Source: Burkholderia latens
GTDB taxonomy: Bacteria > Pseudomonadota > Gammaproteobacteria > Burkholderiales > Burkholderiaceae
DNA: 64,000 bases
NCBI RefSeq assembly: GCF_001718795.1
Contig: NZ_CP013435.1
Location: 868,001-932,000, forward strand
Direction of reading: 5' to 3'
Part shown: positions 45,722 to 56,697 of the stretch, piece after piece
Layout: every line of letters starts with the position of its first letter
Numbering within the stretch: position 1 is the first letter of the stretch
Program-made: the position numbers and the translations under genes
Notes under the pieces: model-generated
The model's database searches: none
The model's input: only the letters and a program-made list of their open reading frames with translations
Told to the model about the DNA's origin: nothing

Positions 45722-46402
45722 TCAGGAGCGGAACAACCGCGAATACTGGGTTTCGTGCCGTGCCGACAGAATGCCGAGCTGCGGCGCGAACGTGTTGATC
45801 GCGTCGGGCGGTGTCGCGAGCGCGCGGCGCACGGCCGCGTCGATCGCATCACGCAGCGCGACGATGATGCGCTGCCCCGCGAGCTGGCCAAGCGGCACGG
45901 CCTTCAGCGCGGCAGCGGTCTGGTTTTCGATCCAGCCGAACGCATACGCGGCGAGCACGGCTTCGGGGCGCGCGTCGTGCGCGGCGGCCGCGTAAGCGAA
46001 TGCAGTCGGCAGCGCGATCGGCGTGAGCGATGCGAGCGTCGCGCGGCGGGCGGCATCGCCCCATTCGAGCGACGCGCACAGCTGCGCGAGCGACCAGCCC
46101 ATCTGTTCGGTCTCGCGGCGCAGTTCAGCCGACTCGCGGCTCGCGACGAACCACGCGTTCTCGCGGGCGAGCGCGTCGGGCTCATGCGTTTGCCAGCGCG
46201 CGAGCTGGTGAGCGAGGAACGGCAATTCGCCGTGCGCGAGCACGTCGACGAGCCCGCTCGCGATCCAGTCGCGCGCGGTGTCGGCGTCGCGGATCAGGTT
46301 CGCGTCGAGCCCGGCTTCGAAGCCCTGCGAGTAGCTGAACGCGCCGATCGGCAGCGCGGGCGACGCGAGATGCAGCAGCGCGACGAGCTCAGTGGTGGTC
46401 AT
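45722..46402 (-). CDS. ureF: urease accessory protein UreF
   Basis: 226 residues from [22 protein letters not shown]; the frame continues upstream through the UreE repeat as an artefact (Arg-Thr runs) and is not part of the gene. Family marks: [41 protein letters not shown] and the all-alpha fold. It acts as an activator bridging UreD and UreG in the nickel-insertion complex. The start lies inside the last codons of ureE (14-base overlap), so the two are translationally coupled. Confidence 0.95.
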   Translation of the reverse strand: MTTTELVALLHLASPALPIGAFSYSQGFEAGLDANLIRDADTARDWIASGLVDVLAHGELPFLAHQLARWQTHEPDALARENAWFVASRESAELRRETEQMGWSLAQLCASLEWGDAARRATLASLTPIALPTAFAYAAAAHDARPEAVLAAYAFGWIENQTAAALKAVPLGQLAGQRIIVALRDAIDAAVRRALATPPDAINTFAPQLGILSARHETQYSRLFRS

Positions 46403-47075
46403 GACCGTGGTGGCCGTGCGCACAGCCGGGGCCATGCTGATGATCGTGATCGTGATCGTGGTCGTGCGAGTGCGAGTGCGAGTGCGAGTGCGAGTGCGAG
46501 TGCGAGTGCGAGTGCGAGTGCGAGTGCGAGTGCGAGTGCGAGTGCGAGTGCGAATGGCCGTGATGTTCGCCGAACACCTGTTGCGCGAGCGCGTAGTCTT
46601 CCGCGAACGTCGCATCGTGGCCGTGCTTGTGACCGCCGCCGTACGCACCGGCTTCCGGCTGGAACGGTGCGCTCGTTTCGTTGACCTGCGTGCCGAGCCG
46701 GCGCAGCATGTCCGCGAGCACCGGATCGGCTTCGAGCTTCAGATACCCGTCGCCGATCTCGACCGGCGTGTGGCGATTGCCTAGATGATACGCAGCACGC
46801 GTCAGCGTGAGCGGATCGGCGGCGCGCACGAGCAGCACGGTCTCGGGCGCCGCGGCGATCCGCACGAGCGCACCGTCGTCGGCGACGAGCACGTCGCCGT
46901 CGCGCAGCACGGTGCCGCGGGGCAGCAGGACCGCGACGTCCTCGCCGGTGTCGAGCGTCGCGGCGAGACGGCTCTTGCAGCGGGCCTCGTACGTGAGCGT
47001 GAGCGTCGGCGCGCGCGCGACGAGCGATGCGGCGAGCTTCACGTTCGGGGCGATGCGTTTATCAAGGGTGCGCAT
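46389..47075 (-). CDS. ureE: urease nickel metallochaperone UreE with long His-Ser/His-Asp tail
   Basis: 228 residues. The N-terminal peptide-binding domain is followed by the metal domain ([25 protein letters not shown], with the conserved His). From about residue 170 the tail is almost only His with Ser, Asp or Gly: fifteen HS pairs, then HD pairs and a [14 protein letters not shown] end. UreE carries nickel to the UreG/F/D complex. The tail is far longer than in most homologues and is encoded by a perfect hexamer array, so its length may differ between isolates. Confidence 0.95.
   Translation of the reverse strand: MRTLDKRIAPNVKLAASLVARAPTLTLTYEARCKSRLAATLDTGEDVAVLLPRGTVLRDGDVLVADDGALVRIAAAPETVLLVRAADPLTLTRAAYHLGNRHTPVEIGDGYLKLEADPVLADMLRRLGTQVNETSAPFQPEAGAYGGGHKHGHDATFAEDYALAQQVFGEHHGHSHSHSHSHSHSHSHSHSHSHSHSHSHSHSHDHDHDHDHQHGPGCAHGHHGHDHH
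46467..46550. repeat. perfect hexanucleotide microsatellite, 14 x CGAGTG (plus strand), inside ureE
   Basis: Fourteen uninterrupted copies of CGAGTG from 46467 to 46550, flanked by a related CGAATG copy on the right and by CGTGAT/CGTGGT units on the left. On the coding (minus) strand each copy reads CAC TCG (His-Ser). Because the unit is six bases, gain or loss of copies keeps the frame and only changes the number of His-Ser pairs. Confidence 0.95.
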
Positions 47076-47093
47076 GGAACGAAAAAACGGAAA

Positions 47094-48800
47094 TCAGAAC
47101 AGGAAATAACGCTGTGCCATCGGCAGCACCGTCGCCGGCTCGCAGGTGAGCAACTGGCCGTCGGCGATCACGTCGTAAGTTTCGGGATCGACGCTGATCG
47201 ACGGCCGCCATGCGTTGTGGATCATGTCGGCCTTCGTCACGTTGCGGCAGTTGCGCACCGGCACGATGTGCTTCGCGAGCCCGTAGCGCTCGGCGATGCC
47301 AGCGTCGGCCGCCATCTGCGACACGAACGTCAGCGACGTGCGCGCGAGCGCGCCGCCGCGCGTTGCGAACATTTCGCGGTAGTGGACCGGCTGCGGCGTC
47401 GGGATCGACGCGTTCGGGTCGCCCATCTGCGCCATCGCGATCATTCCGCCTTTGAGGATCATCGACGGCTTGATTCCGAAGAATGCGGGTTCCCACAGCA
47501 CGAGGTCGGCCCACTTGCCCGGTTCGATCGAACCGACTTCGTGAGCAATGCCGTGCGTGATCGCCGGGTTGATCGTGTACTTCGCGACGTAGCGTTTCGC
47601 GCGGAAGTTGTCGTTGCGCGCGTTGTCTTCCGGCAGCGCGCCGCGCTGCACCTTCATCTTGTGCGCGGTCTGCCACGTGCGGATGATGACTTCGCCGACG
47701 CGGCCCATCGCCTGCGAGTCGGAGGACAGCATCGACAGCGCGCCGAGATCGTGCAGGATGTCCTCGGCCGCGATCGTCTCGCGGCGAATCCGCGACTCGG
47801 CGAACGCGAGATCTTCGGCGATCGACGGATCGAGGTGATGGCACACCATCAGCATGTCGAGATGCTCGTCGAGCGTATTGATCGTGTACGGCCGCGTCGG
47901 GTTCGTCGACGACGGCAACACGTTCGCCTCGCCGCACACCTTCAGGATGTCCGGCGCGTGCCCGCCGCCCGCGCCTTCGGTGTGGTACGTGTGGATCGTG
48001 CGGCCCTTGAACGCGGCGACCGTCGATTCGACGAAGCCGCCTTCGTTCAGCGTGTCGGTGTGGATCGCGACCTGCGTGTCGGTGTCGTCCGCGACCGACA
48101 GGCAGTTGTCGATCGCGGCCGGCGTCGTGCCCCAGTCCTCGTGCAGCTTCAACCCGATCGCGCCGGCTGCGATCTGTTCGACGAGCGGCTGCGGCAGGCT
48201 CGCGTTGCCCTTGCCGAGAAAGCCGAGGTTGATCGGCCAGCCGTCGGCCGCCTGCAGCATCCGCTCCATGTGCCACGGCCCCGGCGTGCAGGTCGTAGCA
48301 TTGGTGCCGGTGGCCGGCCCCGTGCCGCCGCCGAGCATCGTCGTGACACCCGACGCGAGCGCCTCGTCGATCTGTTGCGGGCTGATGAAGTGGATGTGCG
48401 TGTCGATGCCGCCGGCCGTGACGATCAGCCCTTCGCCGGCGATCACTTCGGTCGCGGCGCCGATCGCAATCGTCACGCCAGGCTGGATGTCCGGATTGCC
48501 GGCCTTGCCGATCGCGGCGATGCGGCCGTGCTTGATCGCGATGTCGGCCTTCACGATGCCCCAGTGATCGAGGATCACCGCGTTCGTGATGATCGTGTCG
48601 GGCACGTCGGCGGCCACGCGCTGCGACTGGCCCATCCCGTCGCGGATCACCTTCCCGCCGCCGAATTTCACTTCCTCGCCGTAAGTGGTGAAGTCGCGTT
48701 CGATCTCGATCAGCAATTCGGTGTCGGCGAGCCGCACGCGGTCGCCCGTCGTCGGCCCGAACATTTCCGCGTACGCGCGGCGGCTCAAGCGTAATGTCAT
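47094..48800 (-). CDS. ureC: urease alpha subunit (catalytic)
   Basis: 568 residues, full length. Nickel ligands and carbamylated lysine are recognisable: [10 protein letters not shown] (His-x-His), [12 protein letters not shown] (bridging Lys), [26 protein letters not shown], and the flap [22 protein letters not shown] with the active-site Cys-His. Hydrolyses urea to ammonia and carbamate in the cytosol. Followed by ureE after 18 bases. Confidence 0.98.
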   Translation of the reverse strand: MTLRLSRRAYAEMFGPTTGDRVRLADTELLIEIERDFTTYGEEVKFGGGKVIRDGMGQSQRVAADVPDTIITNAVILDHWGIVKADIAIKHGRIAAIGKAGNPDIQPGVTIAIGAATEVIAGEGLIVTAGGIDTHIHFISPQQIDEALASGVTTMLGGGTGPATGTNATTCTPGPWHMERMLQAADGWPINLGFLGKGNASLPQPLVEQIAAGAIGLKLHEDWGTTPAAIDNCLSVADDTDTQVAIHTDTLNEGGFVESTVAAFKGRTIHTYHTEGAGGGHAPDILKVCGEANVLPSSTNPTRPYTINTLDEHLDMLMVCHHLDPSIAEDLAFAESRIRRETIAAEDILHDLGALSMLSSDSQAMGRVGEVIIRTWQTAHKMKVQRGALPEDNARNDNFRAKRYVAKYTINPAITHGIAHEVGSIEPGKWADLVLWEPAFFGIKPSMILKGGMIAMAQMGDPNASIPTPQPVHYREMFATRGGALARTSLTFVSQMAADAGIAERYGLAKHIVPVRNCRNVTKADMIHNAWRPSISVDPETYDVIADGQLLTCEPATVLPMAQRYFLF

Positions 48801-48828
48801 GTGCTGTTCCTGAAGAGCGGGGGGCGGC

Positions 48829-49134
48829 TTACAGCGGCCCCATCACCTTGCCTTGAAAACCGTAGACGGCGCGTTCGCCGGCCAGCTCGACGAGCTCGAC
48901 GGTGCGTGTCTGGCCTGGCTCGAAGCGCACCGCGGTGCCGGCCGCGATGTTGAGCCGGAAGCCGCGCGCGGCCGCGCGATCGAACGACAGCGCGTCGTTG
49001 ACTTCGAAGAAGTGGTAGTGCGAACCGACCTGCACCGGACGGTCGCCGGTATTTGCGACGACGAGCGACAGCGTCGCGCGGCCCGCGTTCAGTTCGTGCT
49101 CGCCGTCGTCGGTGAGGATTTCGCCGGGAATCAT
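48829..49134 (-). CDS. ureB: urease beta subunit
   Basis: 101 residues from [16 protein letters not shown]. The family pattern [24 protein letters not shown] and the C-terminal [12 protein letters not shown] are intact. Structural subunit of the (UreABC)3 enzyme. Lies 28 bases before ureC and 14 bases after ureA. A longer frame upstream is an artefact. Confidence 0.97.
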   Translation of the reverse strand: MIPGEILTDDGEHELNAGRATLSLVVANTGDRPVQVGSHYHFFEVNDALSFDRAAARGFRLNIAAGTAVRFEPGQTRTVELVELAGERAVYGFQGKVMGPL

Positions 49135-49148
49135 GCGCGGGGCCCTGG

Positions 49149-49451
49149 TCACGGAATCGGGTGGTGGACGGTGACGAGCTTGGTGCCGTCGGGGAAGGTC
49201 GCCTCGACCTGAATGTCGGGAATCATCTCCGGCACCCCTTCCATCACGTCGTCGCGCGTGAGCAGCGTCGTGCCGTAGTGCATCACTTCGGCGACGGTCT
49301 TGCCGTCGCGTGCGGCTTCCATCAGCGCGGCGGTGATGAACGCGACCGCTTCCGGATAGTTGAGCTTGAGCCCGCGCGCGCGCCGGCGCTCGGCCAGCAG
49401 CGCCGCCGTGAAGATCAGCAGCTTGTCCTTTTCTCGGGGAGTCAGTTTCAT
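49149..49451 (-). CDS. ureA: urease gamma subunit
   Basis: 100 residues: [31 protein letters not shown] begins the family signature; [28 protein letters not shown] and the C-terminal [21 protein letters not shown] complete it. Structural subunit of the trimeric urease core. The 238-base gap upstream (to ureD) contains no recognisable gene; ureJ/hupE, sometimes found there in other genera, is absent. Confidence 0.97.
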   Translation of the reverse strand: MKLTPREKDKLLIFTAALLAERRRARGLKLNYPEAVAFITAALMEAARDGKTVAEVMHYGTTLLTRDDVMEGVPEMIPDIQVEATFPDGTKLVTVHHPIP

Positions 49452-49689
49452 GAAGGCAATCGTTCAGGAAAACGTAATTTTTATCAGTGCGCTGCAAGGC
49501 GGCCGTGGCGCGGCTCATCGTAGCACCGCGCCGCTTTTCGTGCGTCGTGTATCGATTATGTAAGCAGCAAGGCCCGTGCCATGCCGATGCAGTGTGCGCG
49601 GATGCGCATTCGTGGTGCGTGGTGCATCGATTGCGGGCGAAGTGAATGCGCGCGATGCGCAAAAACGGTGCGCGCCGCTTTCGGGAGGG

Positions 49690-50721
<1,032 letters not shown>

Positions 50722-50763
50722 TCACCGGTCGTCGGAATCGCACATCCCGTGCCGCGTTGCCGG

Positions 50764-51456
50764 CTACACCGCGATCAGCTCCCGCACGCCGTTCGTCTCC
50801 ATGTCGCTCGCGGCGCCGCCCGCAACGATCTCGCCGCGGCTCATCACCCAATAGCAGTCCGCGATCGAGCGCGCGAAATCGTAATACTGTTCGACGAGCA
50901 GCACCGTCATCTTCGATTCGTCGACGAGCTGGCGCAGCGTGCGGCCGATGTCCTGGATGATCGACGGCTGGATGCCTTCAGTCGGCTCGTCGAGGATCAG
51001 CAACTGCGGTTCGCTCATCAGCGCGCGGCCGATCGCGAGCTGCTGCTGCTGGCCGCCCGACAGGTCGCCGCCGCGTCGCGCGCGCATGTCCTTCAGCACC
51101 GGAAACAGGTCGTAGATGCGGTCCGGCACCTTCGTCGGCGCCTTGCGGCTCGCCGCGCCGACGAGCAGGTTTTCCTCGACGGTGAGCCGCGGAAAGATGT
51201 CGCGGCCCTGCGGCACGTATGCGAGCCCGGCCGCGACGCGCGCATACGGCGGGAGCGCGCCGAGCGACGTGCCGCGCCACGACACGCTGCCGCTCTTCGC
51301 CGCGACGACGCCCATCAGGCACCGCAGCAGCGTGCTCTTGCCGACGCCGTTGCGGCCGAGCAGCACGGTGAGCTTGCCGTCGTCGGCGGCGAGCGTCACG
51401 TTGCGCAGGATATGGCTGCCGCCGTAGTACTGGTTCAGTGCATCGATCTTCAGCAT
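50764..51456 (-). CDS. urtE: urea ABC transporter ATPase UrtE
   Basis: 230 residues, LivF-like. Walker A LLGRNGVGKSTLL (near 32), signature LSGGQQQQLAIGRAL, Walker B LLILDEPTEGIQPSII, H-loop VEQYYDFA. One of the paired ATPases of the high-affinity urea importer. The substrate is inferred from linkage with urtA-D and the urease genes rather than from the ATPase itself. Confidence 0.94.
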   Translation of the reverse strand: MLKIDALNQYYGGSHILRNVTLAADDGKLTVLLGRNGVGKSTLLRCLMGVVAAKSGSVSWRGTSLGALPPYARVAAGLAYVPQGRDIFPRLTVEENLLVGAASRKAPTKVPDRIYDLFPVLKDMRARRGGDLSGGQQQQLAIGRALMSEPQLLILDEPTEGIQPSIIQDIGRTLRQLVDESKMTVLLVEQYYDFARSIADCYWVMSRGEIVAGGAASDMETNGVRELIAV

Positions 51457-51460
51457 TGCG

Positions 51461-52318
51461 TCATCGTCCGAGGTAAGACTCGATCACCGCGTCGTCGCGC
51501 TTGACCTGGTCGAGCGTGCCTTGCGCGAGCACCGCGCCTTCGGCCATCACCGTCACGCGGCCGCTATCGCCCGCGAGCGCCGCGACGAACTCCATGTCGT
51601 GCTCGACGACCATCATCGAGCACGTGCCGCGCAGCGTGTTCAGCAGCTTCGCGAGCTCCATCGTCTCGTGATCGGTCATCCCGGCCGCCGGTTCGTCGAG
51701 CAGTAGCAGCGCCGGACGCTGCATCAGCAACATGCCGATCTCGAGCCGCTGCTTCTGGCCATGCGACAGTTCGCCGGCTGCGCGGTACGCGTCGCTTTCG
51801 AGGCCGATCAGCGCGAGCGTTTCCTCGATCTTCGTCTGCGCGGTGCGGTCGAGCCGCGCGCGCAGCGACGCAAGCCAGCCCTTGTCGGTCTGCATCGCGA
51901 GCTCCAGGTTTTCCCAGACCGGATGCTGTTCGAACACGGTCGGCTTCTGGAACTTGCGACCGATGCCCGCGCGTGCGATCTCCGGTTCGTTCATCCGCGC
52001 GAGGTCGATCGTCTGTCCGAGAAACACCTTGCCCGCATCGGGACGCGTCTTGCCGGTGATCACGTCCATCATCGTCGTCTTGCCTGCGCCGTTCGGACCG
52101 ATCACGCAGCGCAGCTCGCCTGCGTCGATCGCGAGCGACAGCCTGTTCAGCGCGCGAAAACCGTCGAAGCTGACTTCGATGTCTTCGAGGTAAAGGATCG
52201 TGCCGTGCGACGTATCGATGCCGTCAGGCACGACGCGGCCCATCGATGCGCTGCCGCTGACGGCCAGCAGCTCGTCCTCGGGCGGTGGCGTGAACTGGTA
52301 GAGGGCCGTGCCGTTCAT
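51461..52318 (-). CDS. urtD: urea ABC transporter ATPase UrtD
   Basis: 285 residues from MNGTALYQFTPPPEDELLAV. LivG-like: Walker A VIGPNGAGKTTMMD, RKFQKPTVFEQHPVWENLELAM, signature ELSHGQKQRLEIGMLLM, Walker B LLLLDEPAAGMTDHE. An N-terminal extension of about 40 residues precedes the core. The start overlaps the urtC stop by four bases; urtE follows after four bases. Confidence 0.94.
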   Translation of the reverse strand: MNGTALYQFTPPPEDELLAVSGSASMGRVVPDGIDTSHGTILYLEDIEVSFDGFRALNRLSLAIDAGELRCVIGPNGAGKTTMMDVITGKTRPDAGKVFLGQTIDLARMNEPEIARAGIGRKFQKPTVFEQHPVWENLELAMQTDKGWLASLRARLDRTAQTKIEETLALIGLESDAYRAAGELSHGQKQRLEIGMLLMQRPALLLLDEPAAGMTDHETMELAKLLNTLRGTCSMMVVEHDMEFVAALAGDSGRVTVMAEGAVLAQGTLDQVKRDDAVIESYLGR

Positions 52319-53505
52319 CCGCGTTTCCCCTTCGCGAGCAGCGTGTCGACAAGGCCCATGATCCCGCGCGGCAGCAGCAGCGGCACAAGCACGAAGATCA
52401 GGCCGAGAAAGAACAGCCAGTACTCGGCGAAGTACGCGGTGAAGAAACTCTTCGCGCCGTTCACCGCGAATGCGCCGACGATCGGGCCGATCAGCGTGCC
52501 GCGTCCGCCGACCGCGACCCAGATCGCCATTTCGATCGAATTGCCGGGCGACATCTCGCCGGGATTGATGATGCCGACCTGCGGCACGTACAGCGCGCCG
52601 GCGATTCCGCACAGCACGGCCGACAGCGTCCACACGAACAGCTTGTACGCGAGCGGGCTGTAGCCGAGGAACATCAGCCGCGTCTCGCCGTCGCGTACCG
52701 CGGTCACCACGCGCCCGAGCTTGCTGGTGACGACCGCACGCGCAACGATGAATGCAAGCACGAGCGTCGCGAAGGTCAGCAACAACAGCACGGTGCGCGT
52801 GCCGGGCGACGTGATCGAAAAGCCGGCGATGCGCTTGAAGTCGGTGAAACCGTTGTTGCCGCCGAAGCCCGTCTCGTTGCGAAAGAACAGCAGCATCGCG
52901 GCGAACGTCAGCGCCTGCGTGATGATCGACAGGTACACGCCCTTCACGCGCGAGCGGAACGTGAAGAAGCCGAACACCCAGGCGAGCAAGGCTGGTGCGA
53001 GGACGACCAGCGCGAGCGCCCATGCGAGATGCTGTGTGCCGCTCCAGTACCACGGCAACTGATGCCAGTCGAGAAACACCATGAAGTCGGGCAGGTCGCT
53101 GCCGTACTTGCCGTCGCGGCCGATCTCGCGCATCAGGTACATGCCGATCGCATAGCCGCCGAGCGCGAAGAACAGGCCGTGGCCGAGGCTCAGGATGCCG
53201 CAATAACCCCACACGAGATCGAGCGCGAGCGCGGCGATCGCGTAGCACATCAGCTTGCCGGCAAGCGTCATCGCATACGCGGACAGATGGAATGCGCTCG
53301 ACTCGGGCGCGACCAGCGCGGCGAGCGGCACGCCGATACCGATCGCGATGCATAGCGCGACGAGCGCGAGCCATGCGCGGCGCGGCAGCAGCGCGGGGCG
53401 GGGCGGTAACCCGAGCGCGAAGCGTTCATCTGCGCGCGCGCCGGCCGACGTGGGTTTCGGCGCATCCGCGACCGGGTTCGACAACGAATCGGTGAAGGAA
53501 GTCAC
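52315..53505 (-). CDS. urtC: urea ABC transporter permease UrtC
   Basis: 396 residues, LivM-like, nine or ten hydrophobic segments. Marks: GYCGILSLGHGLFFALGGYAIGMYL, the GFGGNNGFTDF motif (typical of UrtC), AVRDGETRLMFLGYSPLAYKLFVW and VGGRGTLIGPIVGAFAVNGAKSFF. Forms the membrane channel with UrtB. One base separates it from the urtB stop. Confidence 0.94.
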   Translation of the reverse strand: MTSFTDSLSNPVADAPKPTSAGARADERFALGLPPRPALLPRRAWLALVALCIAIGIGVPLAALVAPESSAFHLSAYAMTLAGKLMCYAIAALALDLVWGYCGILSLGHGLFFALGGYAIGMYLMREIGRDGKYGSDLPDFMVFLDWHQLPWYWSGTQHLAWALALVVLAPALLAWVFGFFTFRSRVKGVYLSIITQALTFAAMLLFFRNETGFGGNNGFTDFKRIAGFSITSPGTRTVLLLLTFATLVLAFIVARAVVTSKLGRVVTAVRDGETRLMFLGYSPLAYKLFVWTLSAVLCGIAGALYVPQVGIINPGEMSPGNSIEMAIWVAVGGRGTLIGPIVGAFAVNGAKSFFTAYFAEYWLFFLGLIFVLVPLLLPRGIMGLVDTLLAKGKRG

Positions 53506-53506
53506 G

Positions 53507-55126
53507 TCATGCCTCCGCGCTGCGTCCCCTCGGGGCGAACATCCCCTGCGGACGCTTCTGGATGAACAGCACGATCATCACGAGCACCGCGATCTTCGCG
53601 AGCACGGCGCCCCAAAACGGCTCGATTGCCTTGCTGACGAGGCCGAGTCCGAAGCCGCCGAGCACGGTGCCGGCGATCTGGCCGACGCCGCCGAGCACGA
53701 CCGCCATGAACGAATCGATGATGTAGTTCTGCCCGAGATCGGGGCCCACGTTGCCGATCTGCGACAGCGCGCAGCCGCCGAGGCCCGCGATGCCCGCGCC
53801 GAACGCGAATGCATATGCGTCGACGCGCGCGGTCTTCACGCCGACGCACGCGGCCATCCGGCGATTCTGCGTGACCGCGCGCACGAACAGCCCGAGCCGC
53901 GTCTTCGTCAGCACCGCCCATGCGACGAACACCACGGCGAGCGCGAATGCGAGGATCGCAAGCCGGTTGTACGGCAGTATCAGGTTCTGCATCACGGTGA
54001 CGCCGCCGCTCATCCACGACGGGTTCACGACCTGCACGTTCTGCGCACCGAACAGCATGCGCGTCGCCTGGATCAGGATCAGGCTCACGCCGAACGTCGC
54101 GAGCAGCGTTTCGAGCGGGCGGCCGTACAGGTGCCGCAGCACGAGCCGTTCGAGCACGATGCCGACGAGTGCGGCGGCCGCGAACGATACGGGCACCGCG
54201 ACGAGCGGATACCAGTCGAACGCAGCCGGTGCATAGCGCTGGATCAGCGTCTGCACGACATAGGTTGCGTACGCACCGATCATCAGGAATTCACCGTGCG
54301 CCATGTTGATCACGCCGATCAGCCCGTACGTGATCGCAAGGCCGAGCGCCGCAAGCAGCAGCACGCTGCCGAGCGACAGGCCCGCGAACACGGTGCCCGC
54401 GATCTCGCCGCGGCGCTGCAGAGCGTGCAGCGTGTCGAGCCCCTGCTGCGCGGCGTCGCGCACGCGCGCGTCGGGTTCCGCATAGCTGCCGTCCGCGTTC
54501 TTCGCGACGAGCGGACGCAGCTGTTCGATCATGTCGAGATCCTGGCGCGCGGCCACCACCTGCACGGCTTCGAGACGCTTCGCCGGATCGGCGTCGTGCA
54601 GCGCGGCAATCGCCCATAGTGCGTCGAGGCGGCGTTTCAACGCGGGATCCGTTTCCTTCGCGCGTGCACGGTCGATCATCGGCTTGAGCGCCGGATCGGG
54701 CGACTTCAGCAGCGCATCGATCGCGTCGCGGCGCGCGGAGAGATCGGGCGACGCGAGAGCGAGCCCCGACAGCGCGGCGGCGATTTTCGTGCGCAGCAGG
54801 TTGTTCAGCATCACGGGCTGCGCGTCGCCGGCCGGCGTCGCAGCCTGGGTGAGCGCGTCCCGCGCGGTATCGCCGGTCTGAATCAGCAGGCGGCCGTCGC
54901 CGGTCGCAAGCGCGTCGCCGCTCGACAGCGCATTGAGCAGCGCGACGGCGCGCGGATCGGTATCAGCGGCCAGGTGTTCGATCGCGGCCGTCTTCGCGTC
55001 GAAGTCGTCGCCGGCGACCGCGGCGGTATCCGCGGCCGTCAGCGCGCATGCGGCGCGTGGCAGCGCGCAGAGCAACGCAGCGCACGCGACGATCGCGACG
55101 ACGGTCTTGTGAAAGCGTATCGGCAT
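53507..55126 (-). CDS. urtB: urea ABC transporter permease UrtB with N-terminal periplasmic domain
   Basis: 539 residues from MPIRFHKTVVAIVACAALLC; the further upstream ATG at 55171 adds non-conserved residues. A signal peptide (ending near ACA) is followed by a helical, HEAT-like region of about 200 residues, as usual for UrtB, then the LivH-like permease with ITYGLIGVINMAHGEFLMIGAYATY and MAVVLGGVGQIAGTVLGGFGLG. The extra N-terminal region has no assigned function. Confidence 0.94.
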   Translation of the reverse strand: MPIRFHKTVVAIVACAALLCALPRAACALTAADTAAVAGDDFDAKTAAIEHLAADTDPRAVALLNALSSGDALATGDGRLLIQTGDTARDALTQAATPAGDAQPVMLNNLLRTKIAAALSGLALASPDLSARRDAIDALLKSPDPALKPMIDRARAKETDPALKRRLDALWAIAALHDADPAKRLEAVQVVAARQDLDMIEQLRPLVAKNADGSYAEPDARVRDAAQQGLDTLHALQRRGEIAGTVFAGLSLGSVLLLAALGLAITYGLIGVINMAHGEFLMIGAYATYVVQTLIQRYAPAAFDWYPLVAVPVSFAAAALVGIVLERLVLRHLYGRPLETLLATFGVSLILIQATRMLFGAQNVQVVNPSWMSGGVTVMQNLILPYNRLAILAFALAVVFVAWAVLTKTRLGLFVRAVTQNRRMAACVGVKTARVDAYAFAFGAGIAGLGGCALSQIGNVGPDLGQNYIIDSFMAVVLGGVGQIAGTVLGGFGLGLVSKAIEPFWGAVLAKIAVLVMIVLFIQKRPQGMFAPRGRSAEA

Positions 55127-55311
55127 CGGAGTTCCTGTCGGGCGTGGAGACGTGGTCTCACGCGGTGGCATGACGGCTGCACCTTCGGCAATGGCGACGG
55201 CGCTTCATGCTGCCGCACCGGCGCGCCGGTTTCGACGCGTTGCGGCCGCGCGCGCCACGAAGCCGCGCGCGGCCCGGGCGCTGCCTGTACGCGCAGCGCC
55301 CGCGCATTGCA

Positions 55312-56619
55312 TCAGGCCAGCGCCGCGCGTTGCCGGCGCAGGAACGCCGGGATCGAGCTGACCACGTCCGGCTTGCCCTGGTTGCCCGCGATGAACGGGC
55401 TCCACGGCTGCGCGCGCACGGCCGTCTTCGTCTTCCATACGACGTTGAACTGCCCGTCGCCACGGATTTCGCCAATCATCACGGGCTTGTGCAGGTGGTG
55501 GTTGCCGTCCATCGTGAGCGTGAAGCCCGACGGTGCGGCAACCGTCTGGCCGATCATCGCGACGCGCACCTTGTCGACGTCGGTGCTCTTCGCCTTCTCG
55601 ACCGCCTGCTTCCACATGTGGATGCCGACATAGGTGGCTTCCATCGGATCATTGGTCACGCGCTTTGCGCCGCCCGGCAGATTGTTCGCGTTGACCCACG
55701 CGGCGAACTGGTCCTTGAACTTGGTGTTGGTCGGGTTCTTCACCGACATGAAGTAGTTCCATGCGGCGAGGTGGCCGACGAGCGGCTTCGTGTCGATCCC
55801 GCGCAGCTCTTCCTCGCCGACCGAGAATGCGACTACCGGCACGTCGGTCGCCTTGATCCCCTGGTTGCCGAGCTCCTTGTAGAACGGCACGTTCGAATCG
55901 CCGTTGATCGTCGAGATCACGGTCGTCTTGCCGCCTTGCGCGAAGTTCTTGATGTTCGCGACGATCGTCTGGTAATCGCTGTGGCCGAACGGCGTGTAGA
56001 CCTCCTGAATGTCGGCGTCCTTCACGCCCTTCGATTTCAGGAACGCGCGCAGGATCTTGTTGGTCGTGCGCGGATACACGTAGTCGGTGCCGAGCAGGAA
56101 GAACCGCTTCGCGCTGCCGCCTTCGGCGCTCATCAGGTACTCGACGGCCGGAATCGCCTGCTGATTCGGCGCGGCGCCCGTGTAGAACACGTTGCGCGAC
56201 ATTTCCTCGCCCTCGTATTGCACCGGATAGTAGAGCAGGCCGTTCAGCTCCTCGAACACCGGCAGCACGGACTTGCGCGACACCGACGTCCAGCAGCCGA
56301 ACACGCACGCGACCTTGTCCTGCGTGAGCAGCTGGCGCGCCTTCTCGGCGAACAGCGGCCAGTTCGAGGCCGGGTCGACGACCACCGGCTCGAGCTTGCG
56401 GCCCATCACGCCGCCGCTCTTGTTGATGTCGGCGATCGTCATCAACGCCGTGTCCTTCAGCGACGTTTCGGAGATCGCCATCGTGCCCGACAGCGAATGC
56501 AGGATGCCGACCTTGATCGGGCCCGTGCCCGCATCGGCCGCGTGCACGAACGGACTCTTGCCCGCCAGCGCGAGCGCACCAGCCATCGAACCGAACTTCA
56601 GCAGACTGCGACGTTTCAT
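55312..56619 (-). CDS. urtA: urea ABC transporter substrate-binding protein UrtA
   Basis: 435 residues from MKRRSLLKFGSMAGALALAG: a twin-arginine (RRSLLK) signal, then the periplasmic binding protein: IKVGILHSLSGTMAISETSLKDTALM, KLEPVVVDPASNWPLFAEKARQLL, GCWTSVSRKSVLPVFEELNGLLYYPVQYEG and FFLLGTDYVYPRTTN, characteristic of urea/amide binding proteins (AmiC/FmdD family). First gene of the urt operon; a sigma-54 promoter lies 64 bases upstream. The Tat-type leader suggests export of the folded protein. Confidence 0.95.
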   Translation of the reverse strand: MKRRSLLKFGSMAGALALAGKSPFVHAADAGTGPIKVGILHSLSGTMAISETSLKDTALMTIADINKSGGVMGRKLEPVVVDPASNWPLFAEKARQLLTQDKVACVFGCWTSVSRKSVLPVFEELNGLLYYPVQYEGEEMSRNVFYTGAAPNQQAIPAVEYLMSAEGGSAKRFFLLGTDYVYPRTTNKILRAFLKSKGVKDADIQEVYTPFGHSDYQTIVANIKNFAQGGKTTVISTINGDSNVPFYKELGNQGIKATDVPVVAFSVGEEELRGIDTKPLVGHLAAWNYFMSVKNPTNTKFKDQFAAWVNANNLPGGAKRVTNDPMEATYVGIHMWKQAVEKAKSTDVDKVRVAMIGQTVAAPSGFTLTMDGNHHLHKPVMIGEIRGDGQFNVVWKTKTAVRAQPWSPFIAGNQGKPDVVSSIPAFLRRQRAALA

Positions 56620-56682
56620 CGGGTTCCCCTTGACGTGTTGGTTGTGCGTGCGCCGTGGTGGCGGCGTCGGCATGGGGATAAC

Positions 56683-56697
56683 GCAAGGCATGTGCCA
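56683..56697 (-). promoter_or_regulatory. sigma-54 (RpoN) -24/-12 promoter of urtABCDE-ureDABCEFG
   Basis: On the minus strand the sequence reads C-TGGCAC-ATGCC-TTGC-G, a perfect match to the sigma-54 consensus (YTGGCAC, five bases, TTGC). It lies 64 bases upstream of the urtA start, oriented toward it. This implies activation by an enhancer-binding protein, most likely NtrC under nitrogen limitation. Confidence 0.85.

Noticed and set aside
46467..46552. Short regular array that could be mistaken for a CRISPR or for a separate Arg-Thr or Val-Arg repeat protein
   Set aside because: It is an uninterrupted six-base microsatellite with no spacers, fully explained as the His-Ser tail of UreE; the other frames are shadows.
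46785..48794. 669-residue plus-strand frame opposite ureC
   Set aside because: Exactly mirrors the ureC codons and has no start context or homology pattern; ureC is certain.
53255..54619. Long plus-strand frame across urtC/urtB
   Set aside because: Antisense shadow of the permease genes; composition is His/Arg/Asp-rich with no recognisable motif.
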